A DNA stretch of 32,355 nt from a virus. A program made the translations under genes and the position numbers. The notes beneath the pieces were generated by a model, which searched no databases, had not been told where the DNA came from, and saw only the letters and a program-made list of their open reading frames with translations. The stretch covers positions 1 through 32,355 of IMG/VR virus record IMGVR_UViG_3300020469_000155. One strand, 5' to 3'. Below are positions 1 through 9,426 of the stretch, one piece after another (position 1 is the stretch's first letter; the number at the start of each line of letters is the position of its first letter).

Positions 1-324
1 ATTACGGGCAAACTCAAGTCTAGAAGTTTCACCCTTGGTGATCGCGGAGTGAAGCATTGGAAAGGTGGACAAGTTGCGATGAGCATGAAGAACAACGATG
101 CAATCCAAGTCAGTTTAGAGACAAAAGACCCTGACAATGCATCCGAGCAAGTGCTTACTCATACGGCATCTTCCACGGAGGATACATTGTTTAGATTCGG
201 GGGCAGACGGCGTGGATATTCCGCCAATTTGGAACTTACAATCTCTGCGGGTAACCCGACCATTCGTCATCTGCTAATGCAGGGATCAGTCGGACAACTC
301 GGAGCCAGGAGGAATGTAGCCTAA
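1..324 (+). CDS. C-terminal part of a phage tail/structural protein (5' cut by window edge)
   Basis: The reading frame is open from base 1, so this is the end of a longer gene; a GTG at 49 is internal rather than a convincing start. The visible 107 residues end in a segment reading RGYSANLELTISAGNP then IRHLLMQGSV. I associate this pattern with the C-termini of large tail proteins in marine podovirus-like phages, but that is recollection and not a search result. Its stop overlaps the next start by one base (taATG at 322-326), placing it at the head of the tail/internal virion operon. Specific function is unknown; a virion component is inferred from position. Confidence 0.6.
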   Translation: MTGKLKSRSFTLGDRGVKHWKGGQVAMSMKNNDAIQVSLETKDPDNASEQVLTHTASSTEDTLFRFGGRRRGYSANLELTISAGNPTIRHLLMQGSVGQLGARRNVA

Positions 325-635
325 TGGCAATCACCGCAACAGTCACCCGTAACATTACGGCGAACACGGGGGTCGAATTAAATCCTGCATTTTTAAATAC
401 CCTTGGTTTACCAACTGTGGTCGTACCCTCCATCTCCGCCACAAGTGTAACGCTCGAAAACTTTACAGTTTCGAATCTTCCGAGCAATGGAACGACTGGA
501 CGAATCGTTTTCGTATCCGATGGAGACGGGGGCAATCCATGCCTTGCGGTGGATAACGGAACAGCCTGGTTGCGCATCAATTTAGGGAGTGCGGTTAGTG
601 CATCCACTGCGGAGAACTACATAATTGCCGAATGA
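324..635 (+). CDS. Small hypothetical virion-associated protein (103 aa)
   Basis: A 103-residue acidic protein rich in Thr, Ser, Val and Asn with alternating hydrophobic residues, as expected of a beta-rich structural or decoration protein. Residues around 70-85 read VSDGDGGNP then LAVDNGTAWLRI. This resembles the short strand-turn-strand module seen in phage fibre and head-fibre proteins, where a measured value is presented at a surface. No signal peptide or membrane segment is visible. It starts on the last base of the upstream stop and its own stop overlaps the next ATG (ATGA at 632-635). It is therefore translationally coupled inside the tail operon. Function is inferred from context only. 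Confidence 0.65.
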   Translation: MAITATVTRNITANTGVELNPAFLNTLGLPTVVVPSISATSVTLENFTVSNLPSNGTTGRIVFVSDGDGGNPCLAVDNGTAWLRINLGSAVSASTAENYIIAE

Positions 636-970
636 CAATTTTAGAACAGACCAAGGAATTTTACGATCAACTCGGATGTAGTATGTTTGCGGATATATCC
701 GCCTATGCCGCTAGGGGATATGTCCACATCACTCCACAACTTTTAATTTTAGGAAAGACAGTAAGGACTGACATTGATGTTCATCCTGACGATCAATGGA
801 ATGTGGTTGCTCCTGACGCATGGTATGTGCGGACAGCAGTTGGAGGAAATGCAATCAGCGAATTTATCAATCTCATTCCGCATCCATTGCCCTATGTGGG
901 TTGGATGAGACAATTAAAACAGAAGCCCGTTAAGTGGTACGAATTTAACAGAATTAATAGGAGAAAATAA
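632..970 (+). CDS. Hypothetical protein in the tail operon (112 aa)
   Basis: A 112-residue protein, coupled to the upstream gene by an ATGA overlap. The N-terminal half is amphipathic; the middle carries a strand-rich stretch with WNVVAPDAWYVRTAVGG, and the C-terminus is strongly basic (KQKPVKWYEFNRINRRK). I do not recognise the family. Position between a tail-protein C-terminus and the first large internal virion protein suggests a minor virion or assembly factor. No membrane segment or catalytic motif is apparent. Confidence 0.6.
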   Translation: MTILEQTKEFYDQLGCSMFADISAYAARGYVHITPQLLILGKTVRTDIDVHPDDQWNVVAPDAWYVRTAVGGNAISEFINLIPHPLPYVGWMRQLKQKPVKWYEFNRINRRK

Positions 971-972
971 TC

Positions 973-3156
973 ATGGGAGGATCAAGCGCACCACCACCAA
1001 TTCAAGCAAATTACTCGGAAGCTCTTTCAGACTCTCTACGGGCGCAAGTTGACTTGTTGCGCGGAACGGGAGACTTTGAGGATACGGGCGGACTTGCTGA
1101 ATTACTTCGTGAATACGAAGCACCCGTGCGTCAACAAACCGCACAAATTGACACGGATGTTCTCCGTCAGACTTTGCTTGGTACTGAGCGTGAATTTCAA
1201 GTCGAGCAAGACCCTGAAACAGGAAAGTTTGGAATTGCAAATGCAGAGGTTGTAACCGACGAGCAAGGCGAACCACAAACTATAGGTGGTGGTCGGTATC
1301 AGATTGTGCAGACAAGTGCTGGAAGTGAACCTGTTGCAAAGGCTGGCGGTAAGGGTCCAGGTGGTACAGCAGGAGTCAGTCCAACATATAAAATTCTTGA
1401 TACGCAGACTGGGGGAGTCACCGCAACTGTCGGAGGGCAACAGTTTGGGAGTACTAATCCAGTTGCTTCGGCTAAAATGGACCCAGGTTTAAGAGGTTTA
1501 AATCTTGATTCAGCTACTGCTATGGAACTTGAGGAAGTTTCAAAGCAATTCCGTAATCTTGAAAATACAATTACAGAAGCGGGTGGAGATGTGGATGCCG
1601 CGCAGGAAGAAATTGCAAAACAATTTACTTTTGAAAATCCAAACACAGGTGAACCTCTTCGCGAGGGAGAGACAATCACGATCCGCGAAAGCGATGGCAT
1701 GGTTGATTTGCTCGGTGATACCCGAAAAATCGAGCAAACAGTTGCCCAACCCGACTTTGAAGAATATGTTCGCTCAAACCCTGAGTATATGGAAGCAGTT
1801 GCCGCCGACAATTCAATGCGACAATCGCAGGGACTGCCAACTAGAACACTCGCAGAATGGGGGGAAGCTCATTACAATGCATCAGGAAAAGCGGCGGGTG
1901 ATGAAGTACCACAAAAATTTGTACAGGAAACCACGGGCCGTCAGGCAGGATTTGACGAACAGGGAAAATTCCTCGGAAGCGCCGCACTAGCCGAAGACAT
2001 ACAAGCAGGACAACTCTCACGTCAAAGAGAGCGAGACATTTCAGATGTTGAGCGACTGAGCGGACGATTCTCCGACATAATGGAGGACTATAAGCCAACC
2101 ACGACAAGTGGACTTGCCAAAGCGCAGGATGCAATCCTCGCAAGGGGTGATGAATTAATAGGTGATAAAGAAAATGGAGTCACAAGACCAATCACCGAAC
2201 CAACTGCATTGAGTAAAGTTGGTACTGAGCAAAATTATCAAATGATGGGAGAAGCAGGACTTGGGCAAGTAGATAACCAGGACACTCTCAGGCAAGCCCT
2301 TCTCGGACAAGCCAAGTCAGCATTGTCGGATGGATTGACCGCAAGAGAACAGCAACAAATCGAACAAGCTTCACGGGCAAGACAGACTGCGGCTGGAAGA
2401 ATATTTGATCCTACTTCCACCATTCAGGAAGCACAGGCAGTCATCGAGGAGGACCGAAACCGTCAGATGCAGAATCGTGCATTTGCACAGTCCGCGCTCG
2501 GACAGGAAGCGGCCCTTCAAACGGGTGATGTAACAAGAGAGATGACCGCTGATCAATTTGATGTTGGTGCGAAAATGGACGCTCAAAGATTAAACGAGCA
2601 ATTGCGTCAGCAAGGATTGCTCGGATACGTCGATGCAGTTGCCCGAACCGCACAATTGGAAGATCAATACACCCTCGATCCATTTCGTGCGATTCTTGGC
2701 AGAGGTGGGGGAGGCAGTCTAAGCGGCGGTCAGGGAGTGCTGGGAAGTGCGATGTATGGCTTGCAAAGCGGTCCGCAATACCTCAATCCTGAAGCGGGGC
2801 TAGGGTATCAAAGCAACATGTACACGAACCAAGCAAATATGTTTGCCGCACAACAATCGGCTGATGCAAATAGACAGGCAGGATTGTTCGGAGGGCTTGG
2901 TTCGCTTGGCGGTGGAATAGCACAAGGTTTGGGAACCGCAGGTAAGTTGGCAGCGCTTTGTTGGGTCGCTCGCGAAGTTTACGGACCAATGAATCCACAA
3001 TGGTTGATGTTCCGGGAGTGGATGTTCAAGGAATCACCGAAGTGGTTCTTTAATTTGTACATCGAGTACGGTGAACGCTTCGCCAATTGGATAAGCAATA
3101 AACCAAGAATTAAGTCTGTCATCCGCAAGTGGATGGATTCGAAAATAAGAGGATAA
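973..3156 (+). CDS. Putative internal virion / ejection protein with C-terminal CWVAREVYG module (727 aa)
   Basis: A 727-residue protein starting MGGSSAPPP, a Gly/Ala/Pro-rich start common in ejection-type proteins of short-tailed phages. The body is long, Gln/Glu/Ala-rich and largely helical, with repeated RQALLGQ and LRQTLLGTE elements. Near the end, Gly-rich stretches (RGGGGSLSGGQG and GLFGGLGSLGGG) precede a compact C-terminal module of about 65 residues beginning CWVAREVYGPMNPQWL and ending in a basic helix. I know this module as a recurrent tail-end of phage structural proteins. SD AGGAG precedes the ATG. It is the first of three successive large genes resembling the T7 gp14-gp15-gp16 layout; the ejection role is inferred from that arrangement and composition. 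Confidence 0.7.
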   Translation: MGGSSAPPPIQANYSEALSDSLRAQVDLLRGTGDFEDTGGLAELLREYEAPVRQQTAQIDTDVLRQTLLGTEREFQVEQDPETGKFGIANAEVVTDEQGEPQTIGGGRYQIVQTSAGSEPVAKAGGKGPGGTAGVSPTYKILDTQTGGVTATVGGQQFGSTNPVASAKMDPGLRGLNLDSATAMELEEVSKQFRNLENTITEAGGDVDAAQEEIAKQFTFENPNTGEPLREGETITIRESDGMVDLLGDTRKIEQTVAQPDFEEYVRSNPEYMEAVAADNSMRQSQGLPTRTLAEWGEAHYNASGKAAGDEVPQKFVQETTGRQAGFDEQGKFLGSAALAEDIQAGQLSRQRERDISDVERLSGRFSDIMEDYKPTTTSGLAKAQDAILARGDELIGDKENGVTRPITEPTALSKVGTEQNYQMMGEAGLGQVDNQDTLRQALLGQAKSALSDGLTAREQQQIEQASRARQTAAGRIFDPTSTIQEAQAVIEEDRNRQMQNRAFAQSALGQEAALQTGDVTREMTADQFDVGAKMDAQRLNEQLRQQGLLGYVDAVARTAQLEDQYTLDPFRAILGRGGGGSLSGGQGVLGSAMYGLQSGPQYLNPEAGLGYQSNMYTNQANMFAAQQSADANRQAGLFGGLGSLGGGIAQGLGTAGKLAALCWVAREVYGPMNPQWLMFREWMFKESPKWFFNLYIEYGERFANWISNKPRIKSVIRKWMDSKIRG

Positions 3157-3160
3157 TATC

Positions 3161-4612
3161 ATGGCAAGAAGACCATTTTTTTCAGGCAATTACGGATCAT
3201 CACTTGGTTCAACCGCTAATGCGGCAAATCTAATCGCCCAGGCGGGAGCCGCGCAGGGAAAGATGTTTCAGAATTTGGGTTCTGACATTGGCGGGGCAAT
3301 TGAGAAATATGGGTTGAACAAGGAGAAGCGGGCAAAGCTTACCGATAAAATTGAAAATCGCATAAAATTAGACCCAAGCATTGCGCAACGTTTAACAACG
3401 TCAGGTGATGAGGATTATGATAAAAAGAATCTAACACTTATGGAAAAACTGTCTACAGGAGAGCTTGGACTGAAAGGTTTAGAAACTTTGGATAGTGCAA
3501 TGGCAACGATCAGAGAGGTCGATCTCCAAAAACAGCAGGAGCAAGATAGCAATATTAAAACTCAAATGTCTGAGCTTTTGCTCAAAGAACAAAACAATAA
3601 AAATAAAGCTACTGAGGAAGCTTTAAAATTAGCACAAGCAAACAAGTTGTTTGTACAGCAATCTACACAAGGTCTCGTTAGTCGTCTTGCGGGATTGTCA
3701 AAAGATAAGCAAAAAGAAGCATATGACTCTTTTGATCCAACTTCAAAAGAGATGGTTCGAAGAGCCGAGTCTATAATGAGCGGTAATTTTGATCCAAGTA
3801 ATTTTATGCCTACCGCTTCGGAAAGGTTAGGTATGCAATCTGATTTGCTCAAAATAGAAGAACTTCGTGGTAACATCAAGCGTGATGAAGAAGCAAGAAA
3901 AGATCGACAAAAGGCCAGTCAAGCAGGTGTATTTGAAGCACCTCCAAATGCAATGTTTATCAATGAAGATGGACAGGTAGCAAGGGTAGGCACGCCAAGC
4001 GAAAATATTGCTCCACCTGTTGCAAGTCCTGAAACAACACCACCGACGGTTTTCGATCCTGTCGATGCAAAAGCTTTCAGAGGGCAATTCACACCACAGA
4101 TTGTAGACACACTTGATAGAGCATACTCATATTTAACAGGTGAGTCATTACCAGGAACTGATCAAAAAGAAATTAAGAAGCAAATACAGAATTTATCAAC
4201 TATTGGTAATGCGATTACTCCTGTTTTACTTGCGGAATTAGGGGGCAAAGTTACAAATTTAATGATTGAAAGAGTTGAAAAAAATATACCATTAGCAACA
4301 GATAATGTCACAAAAGGTAGGGAAAAAATTGGTCAATTAGTTGATCTCGCAAAGTCACAATTATCGCGCGCTGAAACATTTATAGAAACACTGAATCCAG
4401 GTACACAAGCATACGCTGAAGCATTAGGGGTAAAAAGATTTTTGGAAGTAAATATACCGATGCTTGAGCAGTCAATTGGTGCTGATCGGCCTAGCTTTTC
4501 AGACCCAAGTATAGAGCGTATATTAGGAAATAATAAAAAACCGAATGATTTGCCTATAGTACCTTCAAATCGGTCAAAACTAACCCAAGAGGACTTATTG
4601 AAAATGTTATAA
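3161..4612 (+). CDS. Putative internal virion protein (483 aa)
   Basis: A 483-residue, Lys/Glu/Gln-rich, mostly helical protein. The N-terminus has a Gly/Ala/Asn-rich segment (SGNYGSSLGSTANAAN), then coiled-coil-like helices (about residues 45-175) and a proline-rich linker near residues 275-305 (PPVASPETTPPTVFDP). A second helical domain follows (about 310-450). It begins four bases after the preceding stop with a GAGG Shine-Dalgarno. Placement between two other large helical virion-type proteins suggests an ejected core protein. I do not recognise a specific family and see no enzyme motif. Confidence 0.65.
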   Translation: MARRPFFSGNYGSSLGSTANAANLIAQAGAAQGKMFQNLGSDIGGAIEKYGLNKEKRAKLTDKIENRIKLDPSIAQRLTTSGDEDYDKKNLTLMEKLSTGELGLKGLETLDSAMATIREVDLQKQQEQDSNIKTQMSELLLKEQNNKNKATEEALKLAQANKLFVQQSTQGLVSRLAGLSKDKQKEAYDSFDPTSKEMVRRAESIMSGNFDPSNFMPTASERLGMQSDLLKIEELRGNIKRDEEARKDRQKASQAGVFEAPPNAMFINEDGQVARVGTPSENIAPPVASPETTPPTVFDPVDAKAFRGQFTPQIVDTLDRAYSYLTGESLPGTDQKEIKKQIQNLSTIGNAITPVLLAELGGKVTNLMIERVEKNIPLATDNVTKGREKIGQLVDLAKSQLSRAETFIETLNPGTQAYAEALGVKRFLEVNIPMLEQSIGADRPSFSDPSIERILGNNKKPNDLPIVPSNRSKLTQEDLLKML

Positions 4613-4622
4613 AGGTCAAGGT

Positions 4623-7600
4623 ATGGAAACTCTTACAAACAAACAAGCAATTGCCGAGTTACGAAAAAGGGGTGTGACTGAAACCGAAATAAATTTTCGT
4701 ACAGAAGATAATAAATACAACAGATTAAAAAGTTTTCTTTTTGAAAACGCGGGTCTGCAAGGTGAAGAGGATTATCAAAAAGCTAAAGAAGAATTTAAGA
4801 AAGTTAGTGCTTCAAGGGCTAAACTTTTTGCTGACTTCGAGGCACAAGCGGCAGACGATCCTTCACTAGCGGCTAAAATTGATGCCATTGGAAGAGGTTT
4901 AGTGCAAGGTCCGGCACAACTTTTTGACTTAGGGGTCTCAGGTATACAGGCTGGCTTGGAAACAATTTTGACTGACGAGGGTATGGATTTTGTGGGACGA
5001 GATCCATATAATTTAAGTAAGGCACTGCAGGATGCGGGTCTTGGGTACTATGACTCGCAAAAAAACAAAACACGTGCTTTTGAAAATGTCGAAGAAGGTC
5101 CAAAGAGTTCAATCACAGGCAGACCACAAGCATTTTTGAGCGATATGCCAGCATCAACCCGACCATTTGCGGTCGGAGGTGAAGAGATTGGTCTTGCGGC
5201 TTCAATGTATATGCCTATTGCAATGGCGGCAAGAGGAGCGCAAGGAGCAAAATTAATAGCCCCGCAACTAAAGGAAAACACAAATATACTAGGAACTGCG
5301 ACCAACAAAGTTAAGGATTTAGCAAGCAAGCTTTCCAAAGAAACAGGAATAAGTGGCACTGTTGATGACATGGTAAAATTTGCCGCAAAAAACCCTGCTA
5401 CTTTTGCGAGCGTTGAGGGATCAGTTGCCGCTTTATCGGGTATCGGTGGGGGAGTAGCAGAGTCAATAGCTCCTGGTGATCCAACTGCACGAATGATTGG
5501 CTCAGTGAGCGCGCCCCTTTCAGTTGCTAGTTTGCCAATTTTTGCTGGCAAGTCTTATAAGATTATCAACGGAATGACAGGTGGTCATATTGAAAAAATA
5601 AAAAGAGCAATTGGAATGAAATTGTCGGCTCGAGAAGGTGCAGAAAAGGCTACTGCAAAATTACTGCAAGCTGAAATTACCAAACTTGGTGGAGATTCAA
5701 CCGAACTGGCAAACGCAATTACAAAAATAATAAAAGAAAATCCAAATCTAAAAAAATCACCATTGTCACCGGGTCTTCTTACGGGGGACCAAGGCTTGTT
5801 GGCAATTGAGCGGTCGCTAATTAACAGTGATGCAAAAATATCAAAGGATGCCGCAGAACAAACTAAGAAGTCCATAAACGAAATGAACCGTCTTTTTCGT
5901 GCTTCTGTAAATATTGCTGATGGAGACCCGGAGATTTTACGCATAATATCACAGGCAAGAATAGACCAATTAAATGCGGCCACGGGTTTGCGGGTTAGCC
6001 AAGCTGTGCAAAAACTTAAAAATGCAGAAGCAAATATTAGTGTTCTTGGAACTCCAAATCCACAGGTTGTAAAAGAACAAGCCGCGAAAGATATAAAAAA
6101 AATATTTAATGATACGTATAAAGATTTACGAGCAACTGAGAATCAATTATGGGGTAAAATTGACAAAACTTTACGTCTAAGCGGAACAGAGACTGATTAT
6201 GCATTGATGAAACTTTCCTCAGAAGAAGGTGGATTGGTAGGTATTGAACTACCAAATGTACTAGGTAAGATGCAGGATTTAAAATTTAAACCTAAAGCAG
6301 GAATGTCTTCAGTTTCTTCGGGTGATCTTTTGGAAGCTAGATCACAAATTAGTGCGCAAATCAGAAAATCTTTAAGTGGTGATGCAACATCGCAACAACG
6401 TGATCTTGCAAGAAGATTAATTGAAATAGAAAACGGTATACTTAATGATTTGAACAGTGGTTTGGATCAGACTGTTTCAGCACAATTGGCATTGGCAAAC
6501 GCATCGACACGTAACAGGTATGAGTTTTTAGATATACCAGTTGTAAATAAAATGTTTTCCAAGACTATACAAGGTGGAGAATTATCGAAGCCCGATGTTA
6601 TACTTGACAAAATGTTAATGCCAGGGACTCAAAGCAGTTTTCAAGGATTTAATGACTTAATGAAAGCTGGAGCAAGAGGTAATTATCTTAAAGATATGCA
6701 AAATCCATTGGCAAAATTTTATTATGCAATGGCAAATCAGACAGTAAATCCAAATGGTGAAGTTGATTTGACGGCCCTCGGTGGATTTTTAAAGAAACAC
6801 GAAAATGGACTTAAAGCACTTGGTATCTACGACAATTTGCAGAACCCAAAAATTCAAGCTCATTTGGTCAAGCGTTTGCAAAATTCAACTTCGCAAATGC
6901 AAACAAAATTTAATTCAAAATCTATGGCAAGTAAAGTGATAGGGGTTGATGCTACCACTATGCCAACATTTTTTGCAAGCATACTAAAATCTCCAAATAG
7001 AGGTGCAGATTTAAGAAGATTACGAAATTTGTCTCTAAAGAAAGTAAAAGGAGTAGATAATCGTGAAGCAATTGATGGAATCAGATCAAGTATTGTTGAA
7101 AATCTTTTTAAAGAAAGTACGGTCCCATATAGTGCTACGGGAATTACAGAAGAATCCACAGAACTGATGCTAGGTCAAAAACTGCGACAGCAATTGGATG
7201 CCAAGCAGGGTAAAAACACATTACGCGACGATCTCGTCAATAGTGGGCTTTTTTCAAAGGAGGAAATCTCAGGAATTGATCAAATGTCAAAAAGAGCAGA
7301 CGAATTTGCCGCATCAGTGGTACAAAGAACCGAAGGTGCAACTTTGCCAAATGTGCCACCAGGTTCAGATTTTCTTGTCGATATAGTTGGAAGACTCGCT
7401 GGATCGACAGTTGCAATGGCGAGTCCATTTGGTCAAAATTTAGGCCACGATTTAATCATAGCACAAATAGGCTCGAAAGCAGGAAAGAATTTGTTGGATA
7501 AGATGCCGACCCTCAAGCTGAAAGAAATTTTAGTGGAAGCAATGCAGGATAAAGTTCTGATGAAAGCTTTATTGGAAAAAGATATTGGTGGTGCATCTAC

Positions 7601-7937
7601 AAAATCAAGAAATTTAAAACTTGGAGCCTTACTTGCAATGAAAGGCATAATTGGTGAAGATGAGGTTTATGCAATTGAAGACAATGACGGTATGACTGAA
7701 GCACTTGAAAGTGCAATTGGGCAACTTGCAAGAGAGGGAAACAGTGCTTCGGATATCATGAAAAAATTTGAAATAGAGGCTCGCAGAGAAGGCACAACAG
7801 TGGGACCATACAAACTCGATCAAGTGCAATCTCTACTCGGAATGAGTTTTGAGGACAGAGCGTCAGTTGTAAAAAACCTAGAAGTTAAAAAGCAAGGTCA
7901 GTATAGACTCAGCCGCAGACCCGCCAAGCGTAAATAG
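4623..7937 (+). CDS. Very large putative internal virion / DNA-ejection protein (1104 aa)
   Basis: The longest gene in the window. It is mostly helical, with hydrophobic Gly/Ala-rich segments in the first third. One is at about residues 187-215 (EEIGLAASMYMPIAMAARG); another at about 260-315 contains AALSGIGGGVAESIAPG and SAPLSVASLPIFAG. Such segments are typical of large podovirus proteins that leave the capsid and help form a conduit across the cell envelope (T7 gp16-like role), but no lytic transglycosylase motif was identified. The C-terminus ends in basic residues (RLSRRPAKRK). An AAGG site precedes the ATG, and the gene is the last before a strong terminator. Confidence 0.65.
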   Translation: METLTNKQAIAELRKRGVTETEINFRTEDNKYNRLKSFLFENAGLQGEEDYQKAKEEFKKVSASRAKLFADFEAQAADDPSLAAKIDAIGRGLVQGPAQLFDLGVSGIQAGLETILTDEGMDFVGRDPYNLSKALQDAGLGYYDSQKNKTRAFENVEEGPKSSITGRPQAFLSDMPASTRPFAVGGEEIGLAASMYMPIAMAARGAQGAKLIAPQLKENTNILGTATNKVKDLASKLSKETGISGTVDDMVKFAAKNPATFASVEGSVAALSGIGGGVAESIAPGDPTARMIGSVSAPLSVASLPIFAGKSYKIINGMTGGHIEKIKRAIGMKLSAREGAEKATAKLLQAEITKLGGDSTELANAITKIIKENPNLKKSPLSPGLLTGDQGLLAIERSLINSDAKISKDAAEQTKKSINEMNRLFRASVNIADGDPEILRIISQARIDQLNAATGLRVSQAVQKLKNAEANISVLGTPNPQVVKEQAAKDIKKIFNDTYKDLRATENQLWGKIDKTLRLSGTETDYALMKLSSEEGGLVGIELPNVLGKMQDLKFKPKAGMSSVSSGDLLEARSQISAQIRKSLSGDATSQQRDLARRLIEIENGILNDLNSGLDQTVSAQLALANASTRNRYEFLDIPVVNKMFSKTIQGGELSKPDVILDKMLMPGTQSSFQGFNDLMKAGARGNYLKDMQNPLAKFYYAMANQTVNPNGEVDLTALGGFLKKHENGLKALGIYDNLQNPKIQAHLVKRLQNSTSQMQTKFNSKSMASKVIGVDATTMPTFFASILKSPNRGADLRRLRNLSLKKVKGVDNREAIDGIRSSIVENLFKESTVPYSATGITEESTELMLGQKLRQQLDAKQGKNTLRDDLVNSGLFSKEEISGIDQMSKRADEFAASVVQRTEGATLPNVPPGSDFLVDIVGRLAGSTVAMASPFGQNLGHDLIIAQIGSKAGKNLLDKMPTLKLKEILVEAMQDKVLMKALLEKDIGGASTKSRNLKLGALLAMKGIIGEDEVYAIEDNDGMTEALESAIGQLAREGNSASDIMKKFEIEARREGTTVGPYKLDQVQSLLGMSFEDRASVVKNLEVKKQGQYRLSRRPAKRK

Positions 7938-7998
7938 TTGACAAAATCGAGCGCAACGACTAGACATAGACACATAGTATTTAAAACTTTTGGTTTTT

Positions 7999-8027
7999 AG
8001 CGGGTGGGGACACCCGCTTTTTTTTTT
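7999..8027 (+). terminator. Intrinsic terminator at the end of the virion operon
   Basis: A perfect 8-bp stem AGCGGGTG / CACCCGCT (7999-8006 and 8011-8018) with a GGGA tetraloop runs into a ten-base T tract (8018-8027). It lies 62 bp after the stop of the 1104-residue protein and separates late transcription from the integration module. Confidence 0.9.
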
Positions 8028-8124
8028 GACTTTAACTTTTTTAAAAAAAAAACTTGCAATCGCATAAGACATTAAATACACATGATTGCATAGACTGCAT
8101 TCCGAGTCTAATCGTTCTCAAGAA

Positions 8125-8145
8125 ATTAAACAGAATATTAAACAG
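8125..8145 (+). repeat. Direct repeat ATTAAACAG x2, possible integrase arm-type sites
   Basis: Two exact 9-bp copies of ATTAAACAG (8125-8133 and 8137-8145) lie one helical-turn-like 12 bp apart, about 40 bp upstream of the tRNA identity segment. Paired short direct repeats flanking a core are the usual form of arm-binding sites for tyrosine integrases. The assignment rests on position and spacing only. Confidence 0.35.
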
Positions 8146-8185
8146 GTCGTGGCCCTGAGATTTGACTTGCAACTATGTCGCAAGT

Positions 8186-8235
8186 AGAGACTCTTAATCT
8201 TTTGGTCGTGGGTTCGAATCCCTCCGCCGGTACCA
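8186..8235 (+). other. attP: attP core candidate: 3' half of a tRNA-Lys(CUU) gene
   Basis: The segment folds as a tRNA 3' half. The anticodon stem is AGAGA/TCTTT (8186-8190 and 8198-8202) around loop CTCTTAA with anticodon CTT (Lys). A 5-nt variable region follows, then a T arm GTGGG-TTCGAAT-CCCTC with one T-T mismatch, the acceptor strand CGCCGGT, discriminator A, and encoded CCA (8233-8235). Upstream bases do not supply a matching 5' acceptor strand (ACCGGCG expected), so this is not a whole tRNA. A tRNA 3' half directly upstream of an integrase is the classic attP arrangement that restores the host tRNA on integration. The target would be the host tRNA-Lys(CUU) gene. Confidence 0.8.
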
Positions 8236-8288
8236 AGTAAATCTGCTTGGATTCAGCGACGATTGTTTAGGAAAATTACACAATCACA

Positions 8289-9368
8289 ATGGCTGAAAAT
8301 AATACTTTACATACACCAAGCACTTTAATAAAAGAATCGGATATATCTCAACCCCGTCTTCTCGAACGCAATGGAAAATTATACACTGAGTTCTATTGCG
8401 AGGGAGACAGAATCCGTAAAAGCTTGCATACAAGCGATCTTAACGAGGCAAAGCGAAAAGAAAAACTCGCCATTGCTGACGAGATCAATCGTCGGATAAG
8501 TCTGCAATGTCCCTTGATAAAACATTTTTATGATTTTTATTTGTCTAATAGATTAATGAAGTCGCGCCAAGCGTCTGATTCAACTAAGCCAAAAAACATA
8601 AATAAAATGGAAACTGTCCTTCGATTTTACGGAATCGACTCGGCACAACAGGATATTCGGCAGTTTGCTCGGAAGACAGAAAGAGGTATTCCAATATGCG
8701 AAGATTTTGTACATATCCACGGACCAAATGGTATGAGAATGGCGCGCAGTTTGTTCTCAAAAGAGTGGATAAAATTTTACAAAAGAGCGGGGATTGATAC
8801 TTCTTGGTTTGCCAACTGGATAAGTTTGAGTTTGGAAGCGCCACCAATCCAACCTTTTTACCGAAATGAAGATGAAGAAGAACTCATCATCATGAAGTGC
8901 GAATCATGCAAGGAAACAGATATAGAGATTTATAAAGCGTACGCACTGGCGTACGGACTCGGCCTCCGATCCTCGGAGATATTACGAGCTAAGTACTCAG
9001 ATTTATGGAAGACAGGAAATCATCATGTCATCCGCATACACAATCCAAAGAGTGGCGGTTTGTACCAGGACCGTGCGTGTGATCCGTACTGGTGGCAGGA
9101 AATAAAATCCCTATCCACGAATGACGATGATTTGATTATCACTTGTATAAGGGACCGCATTGTGCGCGAGTTCCCGCAATTTTTAAGACAAGAATGTATG
9201 GTCAATGACAAAAGACCAGTTCATAGACTTCGCAAGATGGCGGGTGACCGCGTCATGCGATTAAACGGTAACAATGCTTTTATTGCCCAAAGAGTGTTAG
9301 GTCATTCGAGTGTCGAGTTGACCGCAAAAGTGTACGTAGGTATGCCGGACATAAAAGCCAGCCGTTAG
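8289..9368 (+). CDS. int: Tyrosine recombinase / phage integrase
   Basis: A 359-residue site-specific recombinase. Residues about 22-66 form an AP2/arm-type N-terminal domain (NGKLYTEFYCEGDRIRKSL), followed by a core-binding domain (about 75-185). The C-terminal catalytic domain shows the expected set: Arg227 in GLGLRSSEIL, a likely beta-hairpin Lys254, His312-x-x-Arg315 (VHRLRKMAG), His339 in RVLGHSS, and the nucleophile Tyr349 ten residues from the end. It would act on the adjacent tRNA-Lys-derived attP. No clear Shine-Dalgarno is near the ATG; the leader is A-rich. No excisionase gene was recognised next to it. The family assignment is firm. Confidence 0.95.
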   Translation: MAENNTLHTPSTLIKESDISQPRLLERNGKLYTEFYCEGDRIRKSLHTSDLNEAKRKEKLAIADEINRRISLQCPLIKHFYDFYLSNRLMKSRQASDSTKPKNINKMETVLRFYGIDSAQQDIRQFARKTERGIPICEDFVHIHGPNGMRMARSLFSKEWIKFYKRAGIDTSWFANWISLSLEAPPIQPFYRNEDEEELIIMKCESCKETDIEIYKAYALAYGLGLRSSEILRAKYSDLWKTGNHHVIRIHNPKSGGLYQDRACDPYWWQEIKSLSTNDDDLIITCIRDRIVREFPQFLRQECMVNDKRPVHRLRKMAGDRVMRLNGNNAFIAQRVLGHSSVELTAKVYVGMPDIKASR

Positions 9369-9426
9369 ACCAAACTCACCCCCCTTTATCAAGAACAGAA
9401 TATACCCATATCAATAAAAACTACTA

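Larger units (their letters stand above)
7938..8288. other. 351-bp non-coding interval: terminator, attP region, integrase leader
   Basis: No credible protein-coding gene lies here. The stretch contains the late-operon terminator (7999-8027), a long A-run (about 8044-8052), a pair of 9-bp direct repeats (8125-8145), a tRNA-Lys 3'-half identity segment (8186-8235) and the A-rich integrase leader. A TTGACA box at 7938-7943 lies 17 bp upstream of TAGACA. Any transcript from it would end within about 70 nt at the terminator, so it is either spurious or makes a tiny RNA. Confidence 0.7.

Noticed and set aside
8100-8235. A complete tRNA-Lys gene
   Set aside because: Only the 3' half matches; upstream bases do not pair with the acceptor strand.
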